NCBI RefSeq assembly: GCF_001691555.1
Contig: NZ_MAYN01000008.1
Coordinates: 2,342,766-2,406,765 of the forward strand
Origin: Pantoea eucrina
Lineage (GTDB): Bacteria; Pseudomonadota; Gammaproteobacteria; Enterobacterales; Enterobacteriaceae
Length of the DNA: 64,000 bases
Direction of reading: 5' to 3'
Every line of letters starts with the position of its first letter. The first letter of the stretch is position 1. This document shows positions 35,523 through 44,435 of the stretch, one piece after another. Under the pieces are notes generated by a model that was given only the letters and a program-made list of their open reading frames with translations, searched no databases and was not told the DNA's origin. Made by a program: the position numbers and the translations under genes.

Positions 35523-35726
35523 ATGAGCGAGTTTAATATTTACGAAGATAAATTTGTCAGCATGCAGTTTATTACTGAACTAACCGGTTTGTCCGATAAG
35601 TGGTTTTATAAAATGGCGCAGGACGGTAAGTTCCCAAAGCCGGTTAAATTCGGGCGTAGCTCTCGTTGGATTGAGCGTGAGATAAAAGAGTGGCTGGAAA
35701 CCCGTATTAATAATTCAAGAGTATGA
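35523..35726 (+). CDS. alpA: AlpA-family regulator / excisionase
   Basis: A 67-residue winged-helix protein of the AlpA/Phage_AlpA family (E. coli AlpA 70 aa): SMQFITELTGLSDKWFYKM and FPKPVKFGRSSRWIEREIKEW. AlpA of CP4-57 activates the integrase gene and promotes excision. GGAGAAGTC precedes the ATG at 35523; the frame opens at 35460. It is probably the control switch for this island. Confidence 0.93.
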   Translation: MSEFNIYEDKFVSMQFITELTGLSDKWFYKMAQDGKFPKPVKFGRSSRWIEREIKEWLETRINNSRV

Positions 35727-36077
35727 AATACAACTAAAGATAGTGATGAAAAAGGTTACTAACTTTACATCCTATTTTTATGCTTTCGTGCCTTATAGCA
35801 CATGGTTTTATTCAGGTTTATAAGATCGGTTTATTTATTATTGTGTTTAATGTATTGCCAATGCATCAATTAACACATTAAATCACCAATCAATATCACT
35901 TCATATAAACACGCTATATCACACTCATTAATAGCGCACACACTTAGACTTTGTTATCACACAGGCACTATTTCTGATATCACTATTCATGCTGAATATC
36001 AGATGAAGACACTCACCCAATAACCACTTAATACATTGCCAGTCATCAATTACTGACTGGCTTCAGAGAAACACATT
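35727..36077. other. AT-rich spacer with leader hairpin before the YagK-like gene
   Basis: About 350 bp of AT-rich DNA. GCCAGTCA (36038-36045) and TGACTGGC (36054-36061) form a perfect hairpin ending 16 bp before the ATG of the next gene, so it may control translation or be a replication-initiator site. No open frame is seen. Confidence 0.5.
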
Positions 36078-37109
36078 ATGGACTTACCCGAATCATTCCT
36101 GTTATCTCATGCTGAGTATCATATTGAGAATAACACTCCCCGCATCATCATCTCTGATGACAATGAGTTCAGATTTAAATTAGAACAGCTGGATAGCTTC
36201 CTTAAGACTATCAGCAGAGGGCGTAAATTACCCTTCACTATTCTGTGCAAACGGTCTGGTTATAAAGAGAGTGCAGAGTCAGTCATCATCCTTGATGCAA
36301 TCCGTTATCTTAATATACTGCCACAAGAAGCGATGAAAGTACGAATAGCTAATCCACGTATTGCTACATTCCAGTGTTTATTTAATAACACTGATTTATA
36401 TGCACGTGTCCATAACGGGAAAATAGTAGGAGCAGATACCGTAACTACTGCAGAAATTCTGAACAAGCTGGTACAGGATTATCGATTCGCTGTGAGTCAG
36501 ACAGGTTTTAAACAGGCGTACAGAAAGTACCTGCGGGCTTCGGTTAAAAACCTGAAAGGAGTGATGAATTACATCAGGCACCTGCAGGAGCGTCATTCCC
36601 GACTTCTGGTGTTGCGGATAGATTTGTCATGGGCAAATGAGCATAAGGCTGATATCACTGCTGATGACGCCCGTAAGCACCGCCAGCAGCTGTTTCGCAA
36701 TATGCAAAAGAATCCATTGTTTCGCCATGTTCTCGGGACAGTGTGGAAGCTGGAATACGCGCCGCAACGTAAATTTCATTACCACATGCTATTTATTTTA
36801 AATGGCAATAAGGCACAACAGGATGGCGTGATTGCTCAAGCTTTTGGGGAATACTGGAAACACACCATCACTAAAGGTAAAGGCATCTACTACAACTGCA
36901 ACGCTAACAAAGCGCGTTATGAGGACTGCTGCCTCGGCAAGCTGGAACGCGGTGACAGTAGTAAGGATAAGGGGTTGCTTCAGGCGCTAAGTTATCTTAC
37001 CAAAATCGATGCCTGCGCCCAGCTGGTTCTCCCTGGAAATGCCAGAACCTTTGGTCGCGGAGAAGTACGTTCATTGAAAAACAGGAAGAGAACAAAAAGA
37101 GGTCGGTAA
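36078..37109 (+). CDS. YagK/YfjJ-type inovirus Gp2-like protein (HUH candidate)
   Basis: A 343-residue protein of the YagK/YfjJ C-terminal family, found in P4-like islands and annotated as inovirus Gp2-like. The central region has LLVLRIDLSWAN and the H-x-H motif in KFHYHMLFIL, consistent with a rolling-circle HUH replication fold, followed by ALSYLTKIDACAQL. The tail is basic (RSLKNRKRTKRGR). Likely DNA-binding; nuclease activity is inferred only. A strong terminator follows. Confidence 0.85.
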   Translation: MDLPESFLLSHAEYHIENNTPRIIISDDNEFRFKLEQLDSFLKTISRGRKLPFTILCKRSGYKESAESVIILDAIRYLNILPQEAMKVRIANPRIATFQCLFNNTDLYARVHNGKIVGADTVTTAEILNKLVQDYRFAVSQTGFKQAYRKYLRASVKNLKGVMNYIRHLQERHSRLLVLRIDLSWANEHKADITADDARKHRQQLFRNMQKNPLFRHVLGTVWKLEYAPQRKFHYHMLFILNGNKAQQDGVIAQAFGEYWKHTITKGKGIYYNCNANKARYEDCCLGKLERGDSSKDKGLLQALSYLTKIDACAQLVLPGNARTFGRGEVRSLKNRKRTKRGR

Positions 37110-37161
37110 ATCTAACCCGCTGCACCAGACGCTAATGCTTTCTCCCCCCATCTATCCACAA

Positions 37162-37187
37162 AGCCAGCTAACCATGCTGGCTTTTTT
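37162..37187 (+). terminator. Intrinsic terminator after the YagK-like gene
   Basis: AGCCAGC-taaccat-GCTGGCT followed by TTTTTT (37182-37187). It lies about 55 bp after the stop codon and just before the zinc-ribbon gene. Confidence 0.85.
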
Positions 37188-37204
37188 CATTTGTTCCGGA
37201 GTTC

Positions 37205-37600
37205 ATGATGAATTATTTCGTTTTAGCCACTCACGCCGTCACCATAGATGGTGAATGGGTTACACCAGACTCTGTTCAACAGGTTGATTTTGATTCATTG
37301 CATTGCATTTACTGCAAACTGAAGATCGGTGTTCAGTTTGATCCTATTACAACTACAAAAACGTTTGTGCACCTGCCGGGGCATATCAACAATGTCGCTC
37401 GACTTAAAACATGTCGATTTAACAAGATCCGAACAGCACCAGCGCAAACCACACCAAAAACCATACCGCCTCCACAAAAGCGCCTTCCTCCGGCTAACAC
37501 GACGAAACGGCAATGGCGATGCTGCTGGTGCCATGTCTGCTGGCATGGGGAGAAGATATGCCCTCAATGTGCTGGATGGATTTATGCAACTGATGCGTAA
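37205..37600 (+). CDS. Putative zinc-ribbon protein
   Basis: 131 residues. An N-terminal CIYC pair (HCIYCKLKIGVQFD) with HLPGHINN resembles competence-CoiA-like metal motifs, and a C-terminal ribbon CCWCHVCW-x6-CPQC likely binds zinc. A Pro/Thr-rich linker joins them. Similar small zinc-ribbon proteins sit after YagK-like genes in P4-type islands. The first or second ATG (37205 or 37208) may be used. Function unknown. Confidence 0.7.
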   Translation: MMNYFVLATHAVTIDGEWVTPDSVQQVDFDSLHCIYCKLKIGVQFDPITTTKTFVHLPGHINNVARLKTCRFNKIRTAPAQTTPKTIPPPQKRLPPANTTKRQWRCCWCHVCWHGEKICPQCAGWIYATDA

Positions 37601-38054
37601 GTGGCGGTATCGACTGCTTTGTGCTAGGAGTGGGCATAACTTGCCCAAAATTAAAATACAACACTCAATTAGTGATAGCGAGCAAGTACGGTAACCTCGG
37701 GCTGACAGAGAACAGGATTTTCAATTTGCAGCCGTAAGGCTGTCCTGTTCTCCATGGTGGAGAATGGTCTTGCGGTGAGCTTAAAATAAATGATCTGACC
37801 TGTGGGATCAATTTTTCGTTACAATAATTTACGCATACGTTTGATTTTGATAGACATTTAAGCCATTTGCTACCGGCGACTTACGGTACGCTTACGTCGG
37901 TGAAACGCTTCATCCAGCAATGGTACAAGGCGGATAATCCAGCGGTGAACATATCTTCCAAAACAGCATGTTACCGGTTAAAGTCTCAATGCGATAAAAT
38001 CAATATAGGGACCAATCCAAATGGTCTCAGCAAATGCATTCATAAGGAATAATA
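37601..38054. other. Spacer with two-tier hairpin
   Basis: About 450 bp. A composite hairpin spans 37708-37752: outer arms GAGAACAGGA and TCCTGTTCTC, inner arms CAGCC and GGCTG around GTAA. It may be a small RNA, an attenuator or an element end. From 37867 to 38052 a 61-codon frame shows nothing recognisable. AAGGA before the GTPase ATG lies at about 38044. Confidence 0.5.
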
Positions 38055-40439
38055 ATGCACGAGAACAATATCACATTGCTGTGTAATGAAGCAGAGCGAT
38101 TATTGCAGCTTAATATTAATTTGCTGAAAAAAATGGTTGATGAGCCGAATGTCCTTCTCGAAAACAAACAAAACAACACGGAACAACTCTTTAATCAAAG
38201 CAAAGCCATAAAAAGAATTGAAGAATTACAGGGTGAACGAACCAAAATTACCCGTAAAGAGATGGTACTGGCCGTCGTTGGGACCATGAAAGCCGGCAAA
38301 TCAACGACCATCAACGCCATTGTGGGCAAAGAGATCCTACCAAACCGCAATCGCCCAATGACCTCAATTCCAACACTCATTCGCCACGTACCGGGCAAAC
38401 ATATCCCGGACCTTCAGCTAAACAATATCGAACCTATTCACCAGTTGCTGATCGCTCTCAAAAATAAGATAACGACCGACGAAGGCAAAAAGCGCGTACT
38501 TGAACTCGATAAGGATCAGGAGAAAAGTAAATTACTGCGGATTGCCACGGATGATAGCTGGTTAAAAAATAACTATGCCGGTGAAGCTGAAATTTTCACC
38601 TGCCTCGCTTCATTAAATGACCTGGTACGTCTGGCCACTGCGCTGAATGTAGAATTTCCGTTTGAAGCCTATGAAGAGGTGCATGAACTTCCGGTTATTG
38701 AAGTCGAGTTTAGCCACCTGACGGGAATGGATGATAGCCAGGGCACACTCACCCTGCTGGACACTCCAGGGCCAAATGAAGCCGGGCAACCCCAGCTCCA
38801 GACAATGATGCGCGATCAGTTACAAAAAGCTTCCGCGGTTCTGGCGGTGCTGGATTACACCCAATTAAATTCCGAAGCCGATCATCAGGTTCGCGCAGAA
38901 CTGAATGATATTGCGAATGTGGCTACAGGCCGTTTGTTTGTCCTGGTCAATAAATTCGACCAGCAAGATCGTAATAGTGATAACGCTGAGACGGTCAAAC
39001 AGAGCGTGCCCGCAATGCTTGAACATGGCGTTCTGAATAGCGATCGTGTTTATCCTGGCTCCTCTCGCCACGCATATCTGGCCAACCGTGCCCGCAGCGT
39101 GATAAGTCAGGCTGGGACGCTGTCTGTTCAGGAAGAGTGGGTGGAAGATTTTGCACAACTGGCCTTCGGCTTATCCTGGGAAGAAGAGGATCTCGCGAGT
39201 CCGGATGATGTCAGGAGAAACGCCGATAAAATCTGGCGCCGTTCATTGTTTGATAAGCTCATTACCGAGGTTATCCAGGCTGCACATGCTAAAGCGGCAG
39301 CGCTGGCCGTCGATTCTGCTGCAGCAAAGCTTGTTCAGAACGCGGAAAATGCCAACGAATATCTCTCGGTGCGCCATCAGGGGCTGCTGACCAGCATTCA
39401 GACCTTACAAAATCAGATCAACGGTTTGCTTAGCGATATCGATAATATCTCAACCTGCCAGAAAGATGTCGACGGCGAGGTGAAACGGGCCATGAAAGGC
39501 ATCACTCGTGAAACGGATGCGTTGCTTGAACTGGCCGAGAAAACGCTGAGCAAAGGCCTGAATGAATACTTCAAAAATGGGAAGCGTCAGGAGAAAGAAG
39601 CGCTAGCGCTCAATCAGCCGCAGGAATTACAGGGTCGCAATCTTTTTGGATCGCTCATAAAGACGCTGACAGGTACAGCTCAGCCACGAGAACGTGATTT
39701 CGATCCGGACAACCCGGAAATGAAATTTAACGCGCGTTCTGACGCCGAAAAATTCATCCAGCAAATCGAAGACTCTGTCACCGGCTTGCTGGCGGAGACC
39801 GAAGAAAAAATTAAACCGACGCTGACCGAGATCGTTGCCGGCATAGAAAAAAGCTTCCATGGCAATGCGCTCCAGGCCGTTGAAAAAATTGCCCATCAAA
39901 TCAACACTCGTTTAGAAGACGATGGCTTTACTGTCAATATTCACTTCCCTAAAGTGAGTCAGTTGCAAACCAATCTGTCTATCCGAACCCGCATGACCAG
40001 TCTGCTGGAGGAAAAAACCTTCAGTGAAACCAAGCGTCGCCGTTCGAGTGGAGCATGGGGAACGGTATGTAAGTGGTTCAAAACCGATGACTGGGGCTGG
40101 GAAGATTACAGCATCGATGTTACTCGTAGCGTGGTGGATATTCGCAAGATTAAAACGGCTGTGAAAAAGCAGACTAAAGAACATTTTGCTGAGTTAAACG
40201 AGACCATCGACGCGGGTATTAACAAGCCAATTCTGACCGAAATTGAGTCATTCTTCGGGACCTTTAAAAGTAAAGTGGAGCAGCTGCGTAATACGCTTAT
40301 CCAGAGCACCGAGGATCATAAAAGTAACCAGAATGCGCAGGAACAGCTGACGCTGCGCCTACGTGAGCTGAATAAACTCACGCCGGAGATGATCCGCGAC
40401 GGCAAAGCGCTCAAAGAAGAACTGGAGCCGATGCTGTGA
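38055..40439 (+). CDS. Dynamin-like GTPase of the CrfC/YjdA (RdcA) family
   Basis: A 794-residue large GTPase like E. coli YjdA/CrfC, known as a clamp-binding factor and as a partner of YjcZ. G1 is GTMKAGKST (76-84), G2 lies in RPMTSIPT, G3 is LLDTPGPNEAG (DTPG 236-239), G4 is LVNKFDQQD (NKFD 299-302). The C-terminal half is a long helical stalk with coiled-coil stretches and a segment (WGTVCKWFKTDDWGWEDY) that may touch membrane or partner. It is about 50 residues longer than YjdA. The next gene starts on its stop codon. It heads a three-gene operon with a phospholipase, unlike the two-gene chromosomal pair of E. coli. Confidence 0.93.
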   Translation: MHENNITLLCNEAERLLQLNINLLKKMVDEPNVLLENKQNNTEQLFNQSKAIKRIEELQGERTKITRKEMVLAVVGTMKAGKSTTINAIVGKEILPNRNRPMTSIPTLIRHVPGKHIPDLQLNNIEPIHQLLIALKNKITTDEGKKRVLELDKDQEKSKLLRIATDDSWLKNNYAGEAEIFTCLASLNDLVRLATALNVEFPFEAYEEVHELPVIEVEFSHLTGMDDSQGTLTLLDTPGPNEAGQPQLQTMMRDQLQKASAVLAVLDYTQLNSEADHQVRAELNDIANVATGRLFVLVNKFDQQDRNSDNAETVKQSVPAMLEHGVLNSDRVYPGSSRHAYLANRARSVISQAGTLSVQEEWVEDFAQLAFGLSWEEEDLASPDDVRRNADKIWRRSLFDKLITEVIQAAHAKAAALAVDSAAAKLVQNAENANEYLSVRHQGLLTSIQTLQNQINGLLSDIDNISTCQKDVDGEVKRAMKGITRETDALLELAEKTLSKGLNEYFKNGKRQEKEALALNQPQELQGRNLFGSLIKTLTGTAQPRERDFDPDNPEMKFNARSDAEKFIQQIEDSVTGLLAETEEKIKPTLTEIVAGIEKSFHGNALQAVEKIAHQINTRLEDDGFTVNIHFPKVSQLQTNLSIRTRMTSLLEEKTFSETKRRRSSGAWGTVCKWFKTDDWGWEDYSIDVTRSVVDIRKIKTAVKKQTKEHFAELNETIDAGINKPILTEIESFFGTFKSKVEQLRNTLIQSTEDHKSNQNAQEQLTLRLRELNKLTPEMIRDGKALKEELEPML

Positions 40440-41341
40440 TGAACTCAATTCAGGAAGCACTTCCCGACAATGCGGCATGCCAGATCCTGACGTGCCTGCC
40501 GGAAAAGTTTATTGTTGATTTCGCCAACGGTATCGACATCACGCAAGATCATCTTCGGGTGCAGAAAAACCGCAGCTTCTTCACGCGAGTGAAAGAAGCG
40601 CTTAGCGGTCAGTCTTCCGCCCGGCAGAACGCGATTAATAGTGCGCTTGCAGATGGCGTTGAGGCCTCACTAACGTGGCTCACTGAACTCACCTCCTCGT
40701 TGGCCACCACCAACTATGCCCTGACGCAGGTGAATGACAGAGTGACATCTCTGGTCAGCGATACCGCGATGCTCGCCCACTATTCTGCCGACACCCGTGA
40801 GCAGCTGACCGCGCTATCTCTGCAGGTGAGCCAAAAGCTTAGCCACCTCGAGCAGCAGCTTCATCGCGTCGATATGCTCCAGCGCGGCCAACTGCATCTT
40901 GACCAGATATTTTCCAGCTGGAGCGCCGGGCGGTACTCTGCCCTGCCGTTGGCCGGACGCTGTTATGTCGCCCTTGAGGAGCTGCGCTGGGGAGCATTCG
41001 GCGATGTGATACGTCATGGCGATACGCATCAGGCAAACCAGATGATCGATATCCTCAAAAACAAAGCATTAGCCCAGCTTGCCTCCGATCACAGCTGCCT
41101 GCCGAGTGTACGCCACGACACTCACAGCTGGCTGTCATGGAATGCAGGCCAGATACAGCAAAATGACTGGCCCGATACTCTCAACTGGATGGCTGACTGG
41201 TGTACTGAAGATGCTCATCCTGTTATCTGGTCTACGACCCAGAAATACGACAATTTACCGTTGCGTATGCCGCGTCTGTGTTCAGCAGAACGCATTGCTA
41301 CAAGCATGGTCGATGAAATATTCAGTCAGGAGGCTGCATGA
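40439..41341 (+). CDS. RdcB/YjcZ-like protein
   Basis: About 300 residues (E. coli YjcZ 292) resembling the diguanylate-cyclase-regulator RdcB family. Blocks include LTCLPEKFIVDFANGIDITQ, FFTRVKEALSG, a helical centre SLVSDTAMLAHYSADTREQL and the LPLAGRCYVALEELRWGAFG stretch. The ATG at 40439 shares its A with the GTPase stop (TGATG), so translation is coupled; a GTG one codon earlier is the alternative. Its pairing with a CrfC-type GTPase is conserved with E. coli, suggesting a physical complex. Confidence 0.85.
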   Translation: MNSIQEALPDNAACQILTCLPEKFIVDFANGIDITQDHLRVQKNRSFFTRVKEALSGQSSARQNAINSALADGVEASLTWLTELTSSLATTNYALTQVNDRVTSLVSDTAMLAHYSADTREQLTALSLQVSQKLSHLEQQLHRVDMLQRGQLHLDQIFSSWSAGRYSALPLAGRCYVALEELRWGAFGDVIRHGDTHQANQMIDILKNKALAQLASDHSCLPSVRHDTHSWLSWNAGQIQQNDWPDTLNWMADWCTEDAHPVIWSTTQKYDNLPLRMPRLCSAERIATSMVDEIFSQEAA

Positions 41342-42411
41342 GCCAAACGATGAAAGTGGGTCTGGCGCTTTCCGGCGGTGGGGCGATAGGTGCCTATGAA
41401 GCTGGCGTCGTCAAAGCGCTTGCGGAGTCTGGAACCGACGTCGATATGGTCTCCGGCGCCAGCATTGGCGCGCTGAACGGCGCGATTATCGCCTCTTCTT
41501 CAGGGCTGTCGCAGGCGGCGGAACGGATGGCGGAAATCTGGAACCATCTGGGTAATGGCACCGTTTTGTCGGTAAACAAATCAGCCTATTTTTCGCTGTT
41601 GTTGCAGTTTGGCATCGGGATGGGGCTCTCCCCGATGCTCAGTAAGACGGGAAGTATGCTCAGTACGATCCTCAATCGAGCGGCGCTGTTAACCGGCACA
41701 AAGGGATTTGAAAATCAGCCTTTGCTCTCGGATCAACCCTTGATTGCCCTGATGGACCGTTATCTGGACATGAACGCCCTTGCCACCGGCTTACCCCTTT
41801 TCGTCTCGTTGTACCCCACTGAGGGCGGATTGCAGGATATTGTCAACTGTATTGCCGCCGAATTGGGCTTAGGTTCAACGCGCGATTCCGAATTTTATCA
41901 TGTGCAAAACTTACCCCCACAACAGCAAAAAGAGGCGCTACTGGCCTCGGCGGCATTGCCGTTGCTGTTCAAACCGCGTGAAGTCAACAGCACCAATTAT
42001 AGCGATGGCGGAATGGGTGGCTGGGCGAGTTTGCAAGGGAATACGCCAGTTACACCGCTTGTCGAAGCCGGTTGTAACATGGTGATCGTCACCCATTTAA
42101 GCGATGGCTCTCTATGGGATCGCCAGGCATTTCCTGATACCACGATGCTGGAGATCCGACCACAGCGTTCATTACGCCGCAACGATGGGGCGCTGGGTGG
42201 TGCAAAAGATCTACTGGGCTTTACGGCGATGCATATTGATTCATGGATTGAACAGGGTTATCACGACACCATAAGCGCCCTAGACCGCATCCGTAACCCG
42301 CTTCAGGCCCGACGTACTCTACAAGAATCTAGTACCGCGTTAGAAAGCAGTCTGGCAGGAAATACCACTGCGGATTCGGTCTTAAAAAACGCAATGTCCC
42401 GACTTAAATAG
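41338..42411 (+). CDS. Patatin-like phospholipase
   Basis: 357 residues of the patatin/RssA type. Oxyanion loop SGGGAIGAYE (12-21), nucleophile in GASIG (Ser42), and catalytic Asp in SDGG (Asp223) are all present, so an active lipid acyl hydrolase is expected. The middle part has a hydrophobic stretch (SAYFSLLLQFGIGMGLSPML) that may reach the membrane. AGGAGG precedes the ATG, which overlaps the RdcB-like stop (ATGA). Patatins such as CapV are effectors of some antiphage systems; that role here is inferred. Confidence 0.93.
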   Translation: MSQTMKVGLALSGGGAIGAYEAGVVKALAESGTDVDMVSGASIGALNGAIIASSSGLSQAAERMAEIWNHLGNGTVLSVNKSAYFSLLLQFGIGMGLSPMLSKTGSMLSTILNRAALLTGTKGFENQPLLSDQPLIALMDRYLDMNALATGLPLFVSLYPTEGGLQDIVNCIAAELGLGSTRDSEFYHVQNLPPQQQKEALLASAALPLLFKPREVNSTNYSDGGMGGWASLQGNTPVTPLVEAGCNMVIVTHLSDGSLWDRQAFPDTTMLEIRPQRSLRRNDGALGGAKDLLGFTAMHIDSWIEQGYHDTISALDRIRNPLQARRTLQESSTALESSLAGNTTADSVLKNAMSRLK

Positions 42412-43333
42412 GACGTGGCACTCAACGGAATGATTTCACATAATAAGAATTATTTTTAATTAAATCAAATTTTTATAGGTAATAATGACTTGAGCAAAAA
42501 GCGCATTGGGTCTGATAAATAATGGCTTTTACACGTTATACAGTTCGAGCCCCCAGACCCTGGCCACATATTTTTATGGCTTAACTCTCCACCTGCGCCC
42601 CAGCCCAGCACAAAACTTTGTATTTCGGTTTTCTACCATCTGGAAGTTCGTAAAATATTTCTCTTACGAACTTCCGCTCCTCGCTCACAGCGGACCTTTA
42701 GCTCAGATAGCTTGTCAGTTCATAGCAGACGTCATGCCCCTCAAACCTACCTACTTCGTATTAGAAATAGTCTTCAGAACCCGATTTGACATGTGTAATA
42801 AAGAACATTTAGTTCAATACGGAAGGGGGTAGGTATTATGAATAACTTATACAAACTATAAAGTTTTCGAAAGGTGACAGAATTCATGTGCAGGCTCATC
42901 ACATACTGTTTCCGTTTTGCAGAGAGCGACACCGCTGGGAAGCACCCGGTCATTTCTGTCCAGTCTACTGTGTGCTGTTTCGGTGTGTACTGTAATTACG
43001 GCGAAAAATGAACTTATACAATATCAAGAATACTGTTTTATCTGTCCGAACAATCCGACCGGAACGAATGATTATAATTTTTGCCAGCTCAGAAGGTGAT
43101 CCTGTTCTTATTATCCCCGCAGGAAGATGCTTCTGAATATATCCCGTCTTTTCTGCCTGTTCTTTTCGGGATAATACCCACGCGGCCCGTCTGTCAACGA
43201 AACGGGCTTATGATCATAAATATCCTGTGCACTGAGTGCCGAAAAACACGTACTGTACCGCGATATCATAGCGCAATGACTCTTATTCTGTAGCGGTTTT
43301 AAAGGGGTATATTTCTGACCAGGCAGGTAACCC
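42412..43333. other. Gene-poor, rearranged region
   Basis: About 920 bp without a supported gene. The motif AACTTATACAA occurs near 42844 and a variant near 43011. A 41-codon frame (from about 42887, ATGTGCAGG) and several short frames have no family signature. Together with the truncated vgrG that follows, this looks like decayed DNA from earlier insertions. Confidence 0.5.
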
Positions 43334-43663
43334 ATGCTTTCATCAATAACCGGATTAAATTTCACCCTCACATCCCATCTGCCCTCGGATACCTTCGCGG
43401 TAGTGAGTTTTGAACTGATGGAAGCGTTCTCCGCGCCGTTTGCCCTGCAGGTACGGTTGGTGAGCAGTAACCCGGCGGTGGATTTTACGGCGGTGATGGA
43501 CGCCCAGGCGATGCTTATGGTGACTGAAACCGGGGTGGTACAGCGCACGGTGAACGGCATTGTCACTGCTTTTGAGCAGGGAGATACCCTGATGCGAATT
43601 CAATGCTACAGTTTTCTGATGATAACCCAATCCAAGGTATCGGATTTTCAGTGCCGCTGGTGA
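43334..43663 (+). pseudogene. Truncated VgrG (TssI) N-terminus
   Basis: The first 85 or so codons are the start of a type VI secretion VgrG spike protein: LSSITGLNFTLTSHLPSDTF, then LMEAFSAPFALQVRLVSSNP and GVVQRTVNGIVTAFEQGDT. The homology stops abruptly after FEQGDT near 43590 and an unrelated short tail ends at 43663. VgrG is normally 600-800 residues, so this is a remnant. It keeps a start codon, but no spike can be made. Confidence 0.8.
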
Positions 43664-43758
43664 ACATTGCGAATGACGATGCCATTGATAAGTTGGTGGG
43701 AAAAATTTCGGAGCATAGAGAATGCCTCCTAGTACCTAGACTGGCCCCAAAAGAGTAG
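43604..43758 (+). pseudogene. Fragment of an unidentified gene fused to the vgrG remnant
   Basis: In a different frame from the VgrG piece, about 51 codons read FSDDNPIQGIGFSVPLVNIA then DDAIDKLVGKISEH and end at TAG. The amino-acid pattern looks coding. It may be the 3' end of a gene once downstream of vgrG (such as an effector or immunity gene) joined by deletion. Low certainty. Confidence 0.3.
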
Positions 43759-43916
43759 ATTTTTGTTGCCCTCCTGGCGGCCAGCCCACTATCCAATCCT
43801 TAAAACGAATGGAAGAAGTAGTACCTATGACCATCAGTGTGCTCTGTTTCTATTGAGACAAGCACCTGCTAACTCGCTAGAATATGCCCATCAGTTCACG
43901 TTAAAACTTCAGATAA

Positions 43917-44435
43917 ATGATTGGTCAAAACATCCATACTACAATCGTATCCTCGACTTACGATCTGCTTAAGGAAACCGACTCAGCCCTTTTGAGATTG
44001 TGTGACCGGGCTAGCTCGCTGGTGCTAATCGTAAACTCAACTGAACAAGGCATATTGCCTTGTTATCTGTCAGAAGAGATAACGTTGCTCGAGCTATCTG
44101 AAGAGCTATGTGAACACTTGCTACCGCTATCACGTGGTGATCGATCCCGTAAGGCACCAGATATCCTCACTCAAATGTTAAATTGCATAGCGTCTGAAGT
44201 AGTATGGATTGACAGGATTCAAGCTCTATTTGAACCATCTCTGGAGCTAGATCCTTTGCGCCAGCTACAAGAGCTGGCGCGTATCAAGCCTATCATCGCT
44301 ATCTGGCCTGGGCAGATTACAGAACAATTTTTAACCTTTTCAGTTCCGGGAAGGGCCGATTATCAATCTTACACAGCGAATGAACTGGCAAATCTGCCCA
44401 TCATTCACTTTGTTGAGCAGAGGGAATATAAATGA
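43917..44435 (+). CDS. brxF: BREX type 3 protein BrxF
   Basis: 172 residues, first gene of the BREX-3 operon. The C-terminal half matches BrxF well: VVWIDRIQALFEPSLELDPL, LQELARIKPIIAIWPG and SVPGRADYQSYT. Where family members have an ATP-binding P-loop the sequence reads LVLIVNSTEQG, lacking GKT/S, so ATP binding may be lost. The stop overlaps the brxC start (ATGA). No strong ribosome-binding site is seen, so the start is less sure than the end. BrxF is required for BREX-3 defence by family knowledge; its exact job is unclear. Confidence 0.8.
   Translation: MIGQNIHTTIVSSTYDLLKETDSALLRLCDRASSLVLIVNSTEQGILPCYLSEEITLLELSEELCEHLLPLSRGDRSRKAPDILTQMLNCIASEVVWIDRIQALFEPSLELDPLRQLQELARIKPIIAIWPGQITEQFLTFSVPGRADYQSYTANELANLPIIHFVEQREYK

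Noticed and set aside
37867..38052. 61-codon frame before the GTPase operon
   Set aside because: No recognisable protein features; it ends at the GTPase ribosome-binding site.
38055..40439. Reading the GTPase as a YfjP/Era-like GTPase of CP4 islands
   Set aside because: Length, stalk region and the following RdcB-like gene fit the CrfC/YjdA family, not the short YfjP type.
43111..43566. 151-codon minus-strand frame over the vgrG remnant
   Set aside because: Antisense of recognisable VgrG sequence; no independent support.
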